From Devosia sp. (GTDB lineage Bacteria > Pseudomonadota > Alphaproteobacteria > Rhizobiales > Devosiaceae), in assembly GCF_028290625.1 (NCBI RefSeq), contig NZ_JAQGJM010000013.1, positions 29,735-93,734 on the forward strand: a stretch of DNA of 64,000 nucleotides. Direction: 5' to 3'. The translations under genes and the position numbers were made by a program. Below the pieces are notes generated by a model that was not told the origin of the DNA, ran no database searches, and saw only the letters and a list, made by a program, of their open reading frames with translations. Shown in pieces: positions 39,261-48,293 of the stretch. Position 1 is the first letter of the stretch, and each line of letters starts with the position of its first letter.

Positions 39261-42170
39261 TCACATCACCTTGGTGACCTCAAGCAGCCCGGGCCGCTTC
39301 TCATTGGCGCCGGTGATCGCGGCTTCCCCGCCCAGCACGACGACATGACCCTTGTCCCTGACGGCATCCACCGCCTCGGCCAGCGCCTTGAAGTCGGCGA
39401 CCGAGGTGTTCAGCACCTCGTCGCGTCGCTGCTGCCGCAGGGCCTCGGTCGTGCCGGTCAATTGTCGCCACATCGACGAATAGCCCTTGGCATCGGGGAA
39501 TTCATAGCCATCCATGTCGCCGATCACGCCGATGATCGAGCGTGTCAGGTCATTGTCGCCGATGCCCGCATTCAGCGCCTTGGCCGCCCCGTCATAAGCG
39601 TCCAGCGTCTTGAGCAGGTTGGGGTCGCGATAGGAGAGGAACGAGAAATTGCCGCTGGTGAGGTCGAACCGGCTCGACCCGCCATAGGCCCCGCCCTGCA
39701 CGCGCACCTTATCCCACAGATAGGTGGTGTTGAGGAACTTGATCGCCACGCTCGACGCCGCCGTCAGGTCGAACCCGAGCGCCTTGAGGTTGGCGCCTTT
39801 GCCCACATAGTTGACCTGCGCCGGGATAATCAGCCCTTCCGAACGCGGCCTGAAGTCGACGCTCCAGTCGGCCAGGGCCAGATTGCCACTGGGCAGGCGC
39901 TCGAGGAACGCCGCCACTTCGCCCTGTGCCCGGCCCCAGATCGCCGCATCGGCGGTGGCATTGACCACCGCCCGCCCACGATTGAACAGCGTATCGCGAA
40001 TCCGCTCCAGCACCGCCTGCACGCTGTCCCAGTCGCTATCGATCCGCTTGACCAGATCGCGCACGAAATTGAGGTAGCTGACGCCCCCCATCTGCTCGGC
40101 AATCCAGCTCGCCTCGGTCAGGCCCGACTTCAGCCGCGTATCGACAATCGAATTGCCCGCCGGCACCAGCCGCGCTTCGAACCCGGCCTTTTCCTCCAGC
40201 GCCATCTGCTTGAAGCGCTCGCGATTATCCAACCGCGCATCGAGCAATACGTCGCCCATGATGGCGAGCATTTCCTCGACCTTGTCCGGCACCGCCTTGC
40301 CCGACAGGAAGAACCACGCAGCGCTGCCGCTATCGTTCTGCCGCGCCGACAGCCCGCGATGCTGGGAAATACCTCCGGTCGAGCGCCCGATGCGCTGCGT
40401 CAGCGATACGAAATCTTCCTTGCTGGTCCCGGTCTGCATCAGCGCCCGCCCGAACAGCGGCAGATAGGGCAAGAGGCCCTTGTCCAGCACATGCAGATCG
40501 AACCCCAGATCGAGGTACAAAATCCCCAGCGTCGGCAGGTCGTGATAAAAAAGCTTGGTGTTCGCCAGCGTTCCGATCTCGATCGGCACCGTGCGGATTG
40601 TCCGCTCCAGATCGGCCAGTCCCAACGTCGGAATCTTGGCCAACTGCGCCGGATCGTCGACCGCTTCCTGCAGCGCCTTGAGCTTGCCGGTATCGGCAAT
40701 CACCGCCTTGATCGCCTCGACATCGAGCTGCTCGCGCACCTTGGCCAGCCGCGCCTCTTCGGCCGCCACGTCGCGTGCGCCCTGCTTGTCGTCGGCGCTC
40801 AGCGTCACCGTGGTGCGGTGCATATTGTCGAGGAATAGCCGGCGGATTTCCCGTTCAAAATGGCCGCTCGCGGCCTTTTCCTTGAGCTCGGTCAGCGCCT
40901 CTTCGAAATGCAGTGGGGCCAGCGGATCGCCACCATGCAGCCAGGTGCCCAGCGCCGAAAACATCATCGACATACCGCGGGGGTAGGAGCCGGTATTGTT
41001 CTCGCGCAATGAAAATTCGAACGTATTGAGCGCCGCTTCCACGGTCTGCTTGTCGATGCCGTCCGTGGCGATCTGCTCTAGGCTCGACAGGATCAGCGCC
41101 CCAACCTTGCCGGCGTCGGCTGCGTCGATCCCCTTCATCCCAAAGCTCGCCATCGGCTGGCGCAGGCCCGAACCAATGCCGCCCCCGGTAATGCCCTCGC
41201 CCAGCCCCGAATCCGTCAGCGCCTTGCGCAACGGCGCCGCCGGATTGCCAGCCAGCATGTAGCTCAGCAGGCCATGCGACAATGACTCGGTCTTGTCAGC
41301 CGGCGGATCGATCATCCAGTTGACGCTGACCATGCCGTCGCGCGCCTTGCCATCTTCCTTGGTGCCCGCATAGGTGGCCACGATTTCGCGCGGCTCGTTG
41401 AAGCGCAGCTGCAACTGCACTTCGGCATCGACCGGCGCGCGGTCGAACTCCGAAAAATACGCGTCCAGAATGCTCAGCCGCTCCCCAGCGTCATCATCGC
41501 CCGAAAAGAACGCCCGCGCATTAGACGGGTGATAGAACTTCTCGTGGAAGCGCTTGAACTGCTGGTAGCTCAGGTCCGGGATTGCCTTGGGATCGCCGCC
41601 CGAGCTCTTGCCATAGGTGATATCGGGATAGAGCGAGCGCTGCGAAATATCGCGCATCACGCTATCGGGGGAGGAGAACACCCCCTTCATTTCGTTGAAC
41701 ACCACGCCCTTGTAGACCAGCGGCGCCGCCGTATCTTCCAGCTCGTAATGCCAGCCTTCCTGCCGGAACGTGTCCTCGCTGATCAGCGGGAAAAACACCG
41801 CGTCCAGATACACATCCACCAGGTTGTAGAAGTCCTGCAGGTTCTGGCTGGCGACCGGATAGGCGGTCTTGTCCGGAAACGTCATGGCGTTGAGGAAGGT
41901 GTTGAGGCTCCCCTTGATCAGTTCCACGAACGGCTTCTTGACCGGATATTTCCGGCTCCCGCACAGCACCGAATGCTCCAGGATATGCGCAATCCCCGTC
42001 GAGTCTTCAGGCGGCGTCTTGAAGGTGATGCCGAACACCTTGTTCTCGTCGTCATTGACGAGGCTGAGCACCTCCGCGCCGGTCTTCTTGTGGCGATAGA
42101 GTTTCGCCAGCGAATTGACCTCGGCAATATGCTCGTCACGAACGAGTTCGAAGGCATCATGAGTGGACAT
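39261..42170 (-). CDS. M16-family metalloprotease (PreP/presequence protease-like)
   Basis: Inverted zinc motif HILEHSVLCGSRKYPVKKPFVELIKGSLNTFLNAMTFPDKTAYPVAS; 969 aa. Confidence 0.93.
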   Translation of the reverse strand: MSTHDAFELVRDEHIAEVNSLAKLYRHKKTGAEVLSLVNDDENKVFGITFKTPPEDSTGIAHILEHSVLCGSRKYPVKKPFVELIKGSLNTFLNAMTFPDKTAYPVASQNLQDFYNLVDVYLDAVFFPLISEDTFRQEGWHYELEDTAAPLVYKGVVFNEMKGVFSSPDSVMRDISQRSLYPDITYGKSSGGDPKAIPDLSYQQFKRFHEKFYHPSNARAFFSGDDDAGERLSILDAYFSEFDRAPVDAEVQLQLRFNEPREIVATYAGTKEDGKARDGMVSVNWMIDPPADKTESLSHGLLSYMLAGNPAAPLRKALTDSGLGEGITGGGIGSGLRQPMASFGMKGIDAADAGKVGALILSSLEQIATDGIDKQTVEAALNTFEFSLRENNTGSYPRGMSMMFSALGTWLHGGDPLAPLHFEEALTELKEKAASGHFEREIRRLFLDNMHRTTVTLSADDKQGARDVAAEEARLAKVREQLDVEAIKAVIADTGKLKALQEAVDDPAQLAKIPTLGLADLERTIRTVPIEIGTLANTKLFYHDLPTLGILYLDLGFDLHVLDKGLLPYLPLFGRALMQTGTSKEDFVSLTQRIGRSTGGISQHRGLSARQNDSGSAAWFFLSGKAVPDKVEEMLAIMGDVLLDARLDNRERFKQMALEEKAGFEARLVPAGNSIVDTRLKSGLTEASWIAEQMGGVSYLNFVRDLVKRIDSDWDSVQAVLERIRDTLFNRGRAVVNATADAAIWGRAQGEVAAFLERLPSGNLALADWSVDFRPRSEGLIIPAQVNYVGKGANLKALGFDLTAASSVAIKFLNTTYLWDKVRVQGGAYGGSSRFDLTSGNFSFLSYRDPNLLKTLDAYDGAAKALNAGIGDNDLTRSIIGVIGDMDGYEFPDAKGYSSMWRQLTGTTEALRQQRRDEVLNTSVADFKALAEAVDAVRDKGHVVVLGGEAAITGANEKRPGLLEVTKVM

Positions 42171-42288
42171 GGGGAGGTCTTTTCTTGGAATGCGTTGCGC
42201 ACAACGTAGGGAGGCGCAAGCGGATGCGCTAGGGGGTCAACGATGACGAAGACGTAAGGGTCGCGTCTTCCGCAAATCCCGCCGCGGC

Positions 42289-43263
42289 CTAAACTCCGCC
42301 GCGAATTTCCGGCTTCACTTCCCGCTCATACCACTCCGCCATCTGCCCCATCAGCGCTGGAAAGAGGCTTGCCCGCTCGCTGGCCGCGACATTATTCGCC
42401 AACTGTTCTGGCTTGCTAACGCCGGCAATCACCGTGCTCACCTGCGGATGATCCAGCACCCAGCGCAGCGCCACCTGCGCCAGCGGCACATTCTCGGGCG
42501 CCAGCCCTTTCAGCTCCTGCACCAGCTCCACGCCGCGCTCGAACGGAATGCCCGAAAAGGTCTCGCCCACCGAAAACGCCGCACCATCGGCATTGTAGTT
42601 GCGGTGATCGCTGGCGTCGAACCGCGTATCCTTGCCGTATTTGCCGGTCAGCAATCCACTCGCCAGCGGCAGCCGCACGATGATGCCGACATTCCGCGCC
42701 GCCGCCTGTGGCAACAGTTCCTTGGCTGCGTCCTGGCGCAGGATATTGAAGATGATCTGCAGCGTCGCGACGCCCTCATGCTGCAGGCAGATCAGCCCTT
42801 CCTCGACCGTCTCGACGCTGGCACCATAGTGGCGCATCAGCCCCTCGGCCTTGAGCTCGTCCATCCAGCCAAAAATCTGCCCATCGCGCATCACATCGGT
42901 CGGCACTGTATGCAATTGCACGAGGTCGAGCGTCTCCACGCCCAGCCGCTTGGCCGAGCCTAAAATGCTCTCGCGCAGGCCACCCTTGCTATACTGATCG
43001 GGAAACATCGTCCCCGCCCGCCCCACCTTGGTCGCCACATGCACGCCGGCCCGCTTGGCATGGGCGCCGATCCGGCTCTCGCTCAGCCCGCCGCCATAGA
43101 CGTCGGCAGTATCCCAGAAATTGACGCCCTGCGCATTGGCCGCATCGAGAATGGCGGTCGCCGCAGCGTCATCGATGGGACCGAAGTCCCCGCCGAGTTG
43201 CCAGGCGCCGAGCCCGATCTCCGAGACCGAATAGCCGGTTTTGCCAAGGATGCGTTGTTTCAT
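42289..43263 (-). CDS. aldo/keto reductase
   Basis: MKQRILGKTGYSVSEIGLGAWQLGG...NFWDTADVYGGGLSESRIG. Confidence 0.92.
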   Translation of the reverse strand: MKQRILGKTGYSVSEIGLGAWQLGGDFGPIDDAAATAILDAANAQGVNFWDTADVYGGGLSESRIGAHAKRAGVHVATKVGRAGTMFPDQYSKGGLRESILGSAKRLGVETLDLVQLHTVPTDVMRDGQIFGWMDELKAEGLMRHYGASVETVEEGLICLQHEGVATLQIIFNILRQDAAKELLPQAAARNVGIIVRLPLASGLLTGKYGKDTRFDASDHRNYNADGAAFSVGETFSGIPFERGVELVQELKGLAPENVPLAQVALRWVLDHPQVSTVIAGVSKPEQLANNVAASERASLFPALMGQMAEWYEREVKPEIRGGV

Positions 43264-43389
43264 GGAACGGCCTCTGAATTGAAGTGTTGAGCGCAGTTAC
43301 CCCCACGCCGCCCCTCCCCTCAAGAGGGAGGAGGCAATTTAGCCGGAAACTGTGAGGCTAGCGGTGACGTCTCGGGCCCAAGCCGGCGA

Positions 43390-44073
43390 TCAAAGCACCG
43401 GTTCAAAATAGTCCGGATGATCGGCTATCGTTTGAGAGAGCAATACCTCGGCCCGCGCCAGATGCGCGCGCATGGCCGCCTCGGCGCCGGCCGAATCCCC
43501 CGCCACAACTGCCGCCGCGATATCCTTGTGCTCGGCGATCGCCCGCTGGCTCGATGACACGCCCAGCGTCAGAAACCGCACCCGGTCGAGCTGCATCTTA
43601 TGATCGTCGATCAGCTGCCAAGCATATTCGACACCTGCCAACCGCGCCAAAGTACGGTGGAACAGCTCGTCGAGATTGTGAAATCCCAGGTTGTCATCGG
43701 CCGTCGAGGCAGCCTCCTGCCCGGCGATCAGTTCCGCCAGCACGGCCTCCGCATCCCCCGGCCGCGCCGCCACCCGCCGGATAATCTCGACCTCGATCGA
43801 TTCGCGGATAAACCGGCTCTGCCGCACCCCATCAGGAGAAATCTTCTTGACGATCGTCGCCCGCTTCGGCCGGATCAGCAGCAAGCCTTGCTGCGCCAGC
43901 CGGATGAACGCCTCACGCACCGGTTGGCGCGAGACGCCATAGCGTCCGGCGATATCGCTTTCAGAAATGACATCGCCCGGCTTGAGCGCCATGGTCACGA
44001 TTTCGTCGCGCAAGGCCCCCACCACGCGCAAGGCCATGGTCTCTTCGCTCGCATCGTGCCCACCAGTAGTCAC
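43390..44073 (-). CDS. GntR-family regulator (FadR subfamily)
   Basis: LRDEIVTMALKPGDVISESDIAGRYGVSRQPVREAFIRLAQQGLL. Confidence 0.92.
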   Translation of the reverse strand: MTTGGHDASEETMALRVVGALRDEIVTMALKPGDVISESDIAGRYGVSRQPVREAFIRLAQQGLLLIRPKRATIVKKISPDGVRQSRFIRESIEVEIIRRVAARPGDAEAVLAELIAGQEAASTADDNLGFHNLDELFHRTLARLAGVEYAWQLIDDHKMQLDRVRFLTLGVSSSQRAIAEHKDIAAAVVAGDSAGAEAAMRAHLARAEVLLSQTIADHPDYFEPVL

Positions 44074-44118
44074 TGTGTTCCCCTCGCCGGCGCCCCTCGC
44101 CGTTCCGTCACATCCTCG

Positions 44119-45429
44119 TTAGCGCGTATCGCCTCCAAGGTCGATTCCAGCTGCCGCCAGCATCTGGTCCACATAGATCCGCTTGCCGCCCTCGGCGATC
44201 GACTGGTTGGCCGCAATCCCGGTCAGGATCGACCAGGCGCCGGCGACATGATCGGACGCGCGGCCATATTTGTCCGCCTCCATATGCTCGGCATCGAACA
44301 GATAGCCCAGCATGATCGGGTCCGCCCCGCCATGGCTGCCGGTGCCTTCCCACACTTTGAGCTTTTCCGGCAGTCCGCCCGCCAGATGCAGCTCGGTGGT
44401 GAAATTCTCCTGTTCGGAACGCTCGCGATGCCCGCCGCCAAACACGCCATGCACTTCGATATGCTTGTGCGTCAGCTCGCCCTTGGTGCCGTGGAACTTC
44501 ACCTCCAGCCCCTCCCAGGGGCTATAGGCCACCAGCGTATAATTCAGCGACGTCCCCGACGCATATTGCGCCTGCACCTGCATTGTGTCCTCGATAGTGA
44601 TATCGTCAGCGAACACGCATTTGTCGCGCAGATAGCCGTCATCGCCCTCGGCATCGAGGTACAGCTCCTTAAGCGCCTCGTCCTTTTTCAGGTCCATACG
44701 GAAATCGCATTTGTCGGCCACAGGACAATCGTGGCAGCGCTCGCCATGCCCCTCAAGCCCCAGCTTGACCGCCATCTCGGGCGTATAGAAATCGCGCTTG
44801 CCCGTCGCCGAAACCGACTTCGGCGTCGAGCCGACCCACCAGTTCAACAGATCGAAATGGTGGGTCGATTTATGCACCAGCAGCCCACCCGAACGATCCT
44901 TGTAACGGTGCCAGCGGCGGAAATAATCGGCGCCATGCACCCGGTCCAGATACCAGCGGAAATCCACCGCCGTGATCTCCCCGATTGCCCCGCTCATCAG
45001 GATATCCTTGAGCTGCGTGCGGGCCGGCGAATAGCGGTAGTTGAACGTCACCGTCACCGATTTGCCGGTTTCGCGCTGCGCATCGAGAATGGCCTTCAGC
45101 CGGCCGATATCGATGGTCATCGGCTTTTCGGTCATCACATTGCGACCGGCGCGCAGGGCCTCGACGATATATTTGTCGTGCAGGTAATCCGGCGTCGTCA
45201 CGATGATGGTGTCCGGCTGCTGCTCGGCGATCATCTTCTCGAAATCGTCGGCCAGATATGTGGCGATGCCGTTGCCGCCCGGATCGGGCACCTTGCTGGC
45301 CGAAAGCGCCAGCCGGTGCTGGTTCACATCGCATAGGGCGACCAGTTCATTATTGGCCGCATGGGTTTCGGCAACCGCTTCGCGGTACATCTGATGACGG
45401 CCGCCAGTGCCGACGATAGCGTATTTCAT
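44119..45429 (-). CDS. Gfo/Idh/MocA-family oxidoreductase
   Basis: MKYAIVGTGGRHQMYREAVAE...EKPMTIDIGRLKAILDAQ; internal Cys cluster CHDCPVADKC. Confidence 0.9.
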   Translation of the reverse strand: MKYAIVGTGGRHQMYREAVAETHAANNELVALCDVNQHRLALSASKVPDPGGNGIATYLADDFEKMIAEQQPDTIIVTTPDYLHDKYIVEALRAGRNVMTEKPMTIDIGRLKAILDAQRETGKSVTVTFNYRYSPARTQLKDILMSGAIGEITAVDFRWYLDRVHGADYFRRWHRYKDRSGGLLVHKSTHHFDLLNWWVGSTPKSVSATGKRDFYTPEMAVKLGLEGHGERCHDCPVADKCDFRMDLKKDEALKELYLDAEGDDGYLRDKCVFADDITIEDTMQVQAQYASGTSLNYTLVAYSPWEGLEVKFHGTKGELTHKHIEVHGVFGGGHRERSEQENFTTELHLAGGLPEKLKVWEGTGSHGGADPIMLGYLFDAEHMEADKYGRASDHVAGAWSILTGIAANQSIAEGGKRIYVDQMLAAAGIDLGGDTR

Positions 45430-45640
45430 GGAAAAAAAAATCTTGTTTGCTGCTTGCGCCGAGTGTCGGCGGCATCTTCCATACAAGATCGACGATCCAT
45501 GCCGCGCTGTCAATCAACCTGACGCTCTTCTGTGAGTCTTGATCGGGAATTTTCCCGCAGCGACCGTCACGATGCTATGGATGGCGCTTGCATTGCAGTG
45601 CGTTGAGTCTCCCCTGCGAGACAATTGCCGCAGGAGAGTC

Positions 45641-47149
45641 ATGAACGTCGCCATCGACATGGGAGCAACGACCGGCAGCGCCCACGCCATGCTCGATCTC
45701 GAAGAGCTGCTGGCCACGCGCCTGCTGGTGCAGGGCAATTCCGGCTCGGGAAAATCCCATCTGTTGCGCCGCCTGCTCGAACAGAGCGCGCCCTGGGTGC
45801 AGCAATGCATCATCGATCCGGAAGGCGATTTCGTCACCCTGGCCGACAAGTTCGGCCACGTGGTGGTCGATGCAGCCCGCACCGAAAACGAGCTGACCCG
45901 CATTGCCGGCCGCATTCGCCAGCACCGCGTCTCCGTCGTGCTCAACCTCGAAGGCCTCGATGTCGAGCAGCAGATGCGCGCCGCTGCTGCCTTCTTGGGC
46001 GGCATGTTCGATGCCGACCGCGATTACTGGTATCCGGTCCTCGTCGTCGTCGACGAAGCCCAACTCTTCGCGCCCTCGGTGGCCGGCGAAGTCAGCGACG
46101 AAGCGCGAAAACTGTCGCTCGGCGCCATGACCAACCTGATGTGCCGTGGCCGTAAACGCGGTCTGGCCGGCGTCATCGCCACCCAGCGCCTCGCCAAGCT
46201 CGCGAAAAACGTCGCCGCCGAAGCCTCGAATTTTTTGATGGGCCGCACCTTCCTCGATATCGACATGGCCCGCGCCGCCGATCTTCTGGGCATGGAAAAG
46301 CGCCAGGCCGAACAGTTCCGCGACCTCGCGCGCGGCCATTTCATTGCGCTGGGCCCTGCCCTCAGCCGCCGCCCGCTGCCGGTCACCATTGGCGATGTGG
46401 AAACCTCGGCCCGCTCCACCAGCCCCAAGCTGACGCCCCTGCCGCAAGCCAGCGCCGACGCCCATGACCTGATCTTCACCGCCGCCCCCGAGGAGGCGCG
46501 GATGCCGATCCGCCGCCCGCCGCCACCCGCGCCAACCCCAACCGCCGATATCCTCGCCCAGCTCTCCCGTCCGCGCCCCGAGGCCGAGGCCGTGCCGCAG
46601 TCGTTGTTCCCCGAAATCGACGAAGCCGAGCGCGACGCCCAGATCGACGCCATCATGGTCGAACTTTTGGGCGATCCCGATGCCAGTTTCCGCAGCGTCG
46701 CCGTGCTCTACCAGGACTTTTTGGTCCGCTGCCGCATTCGCCGCGTGCCGGGCGAGGCGCCCGCTTTGCCCGCCTTCAAGCGCAAGCTCGCCGTCGCCCG
46801 GGTCGGCCTCGATCGCGAGACCGCCGCCAGTTCCGCCTGGCAACAGGCCCTCGCCCTTTCCGAATCCCTTGCCGATGACATCCAGGGCGTCTTCCTGGTG
46901 CTGGCTCAAGCCGCCGTCACCGCCGCCCCCTGCCCCTCCGACGCCACCCTAGCCCGGCTTTACGGCACCCATTCGGCCAGCCGCGCCCGGCGCCTGCTCA
47001 CCTATTTCGAAGAACGCGGACTGGTGGTGGTCCGCCTCGATTTCCGCAACAACCGCGTCGTGGCCTTCCCCGATCTCGGCTGCGAAACCAGCCCGGGCGA
47101 TCCCGCAGGGCCGGACGCAATGATCGAAGAGCGCCCGGCGGCTGAATAG
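45641..47149 (+). CDS. DUF87/HerA-like ATP-binding protein
   Basis: Walker A VQGNSGSGKSHLLRRLLEQ; Walker B VLVVVDEAQLFAPS; ATQRLAKLAKNVAAEASNFLMGRT. Confidence 0.88.
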   Translation: MNVAIDMGATTGSAHAMLDLEELLATRLLVQGNSGSGKSHLLRRLLEQSAPWVQQCIIDPEGDFVTLADKFGHVVVDAARTENELTRIAGRIRQHRVSVVLNLEGLDVEQQMRAAAAFLGGMFDADRDYWYPVLVVVDEAQLFAPSVAGEVSDEARKLSLGAMTNLMCRGRKRGLAGVIATQRLAKLAKNVAAEASNFLMGRTFLDIDMARAADLLGMEKRQAEQFRDLARGHFIALGPALSRRPLPVTIGDVETSARSTSPKLTPLPQASADAHDLIFTAAPEEARMPIRRPPPPAPTPTADILAQLSRPRPEAEAVPQSLFPEIDEAERDAQIDAIMVELLGDPDASFRSVAVLYQDFLVRCRIRRVPGEAPALPAFKRKLAVARVGLDRETAASSAWQQALALSESLADDIQGVFLVLAQAAVTAAPCPSDATLARLYGTHSASRARRLLTYFEERGLVVVRLDFRNNRVVAFPDLGCETSPGDPAGPDAMIEERPAAE

Positions 47150-47190
47150 GCCAACTCCAGCCTGGGCACCATCTCGCCCCAACCACCGCC

Positions 47191-47270
47191 CCTTCCCGCG
47201 GACTTGATCCGCGGGCCACTCGCCGCGCAGCAGAATTGAGGGTGCCCCGCGGGTCAAGCCCGCGGGAAGG
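47191..47270. repeat. intergenic inverted repeat, family A
   Basis: CCTTCCCGCGGACTTGATCCGCGGGCC ... GCCCCGCGGGTCAAGCCCGCGGGAAGG. Confidence 0.88.
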
Positions 47271-47282
47271 CAAGATTGAGGA

Positions 47283-48152
47283 TTACTCCCTCACCTCCAC
47301 CCGCATCACGAACCGCGCCGTTGCGCCGGGGCCCAGCACTTCCGAATACGGCCGTTTCTCCAACTCATCGGACCCGCCCACTTCGGCCGCCGTGCCATGC
47401 CACGGCTCGATGCAGATGAACGGCGCGTCCGGCTTGCTCCACAGCGCCAGGTTCGGCAAATTCGTCCAATCGATCTTGATCGACGGCCCGCCCGGGCAGC
47501 CGTAGCTCAGCCCCACGCCCGCCCCCTCGGGGAACAGCATGGCATCCGCCTCGAACAGGTCATGCTCCAGCACCAGCATGCCCGCCTGGAACGGCGACGG
47601 CAGCTCCCTTGGCACCACCAAGCCATGATCGAGCCGGATCAGCGCCGGCTCCGCCCCGTTGTCCAGTGTCACCCCATGCGTATCGGCCGGCGATCCCGGC
47701 AGCGGCCACACGAAGGCCGGATGAAACCCGATCCCGAACGGCATCAGCTTGTGGTCGCGATTGCTCACCTCGGCCGTGATGCTGACCGCCCGTCCCTCGA
47801 TCTCGTAGGTCAATGCCAAGAGGAAATCGAACGGATAGACCTGCCAACTCGCCTCCGTCGCCATCAGCTCGAACCGGCATGATGTGGCGTTCGCCTCCAC
47901 CAGCTCGAATTCGCTGCGCCGCGCAAAACCATGCTGGCCCATGGCATAGCTCTTGCCGTCTACACTGATCGTATCGTTCGGCGCCTTCCCCACCATCGGA
48001 AACAGGATCGGCGACCGCCCACCCCAATATTTCGCGTCGCCATGCCACAGCCACTGCGCCCCATCCGCCGTGGTGATCGACTGCATCTCCGCACCAAGCG
48101 CCGCGATGTCGACTGTGATCTGGTCGTTCCCGATGCGGGTCGTTTCTGACAT
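47283..48152 (-). CDS. aldose 1-epimerase family protein
   Basis: ALGAEMQSITTADGAQWLWHGDAKYWGGRSPILFPMVG; GFHPAFVWPLPG. Confidence 0.9.
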   Translation of the reverse strand: MSETTRIGNDQITVDIAALGAEMQSITTADGAQWLWHGDAKYWGGRSPILFPMVGKAPNDTISVDGKSYAMGQHGFARRSEFELVEANATSCRFELMATEASWQVYPFDFLLALTYEIEGRAVSITAEVSNRDHKLMPFGIGFHPAFVWPLPGSPADTHGVTLDNGAEPALIRLDHGLVVPRELPSPFQAGMLVLEHDLFEADAMLFPEGAGVGLSYGCPGGPSIKIDWTNLPNLALWSKPDAPFICIEPWHGTAAEVGGSDELEKRPYSEVLGPGATARFVMRVEVRE

Positions 48153-48293
48153 GTGACGGTCCTCGTTTTGCATTGGTACAATAGCTGCCCTCAGCACCCA
48201 GTCCAGCAAGAACCCCGCCCTTGACCGGGAGGGTCAGCCCGATACGCAATCCCAAAGCTTGCCCCCTCTCCCCCAATCCGTCACAACCGCGCT

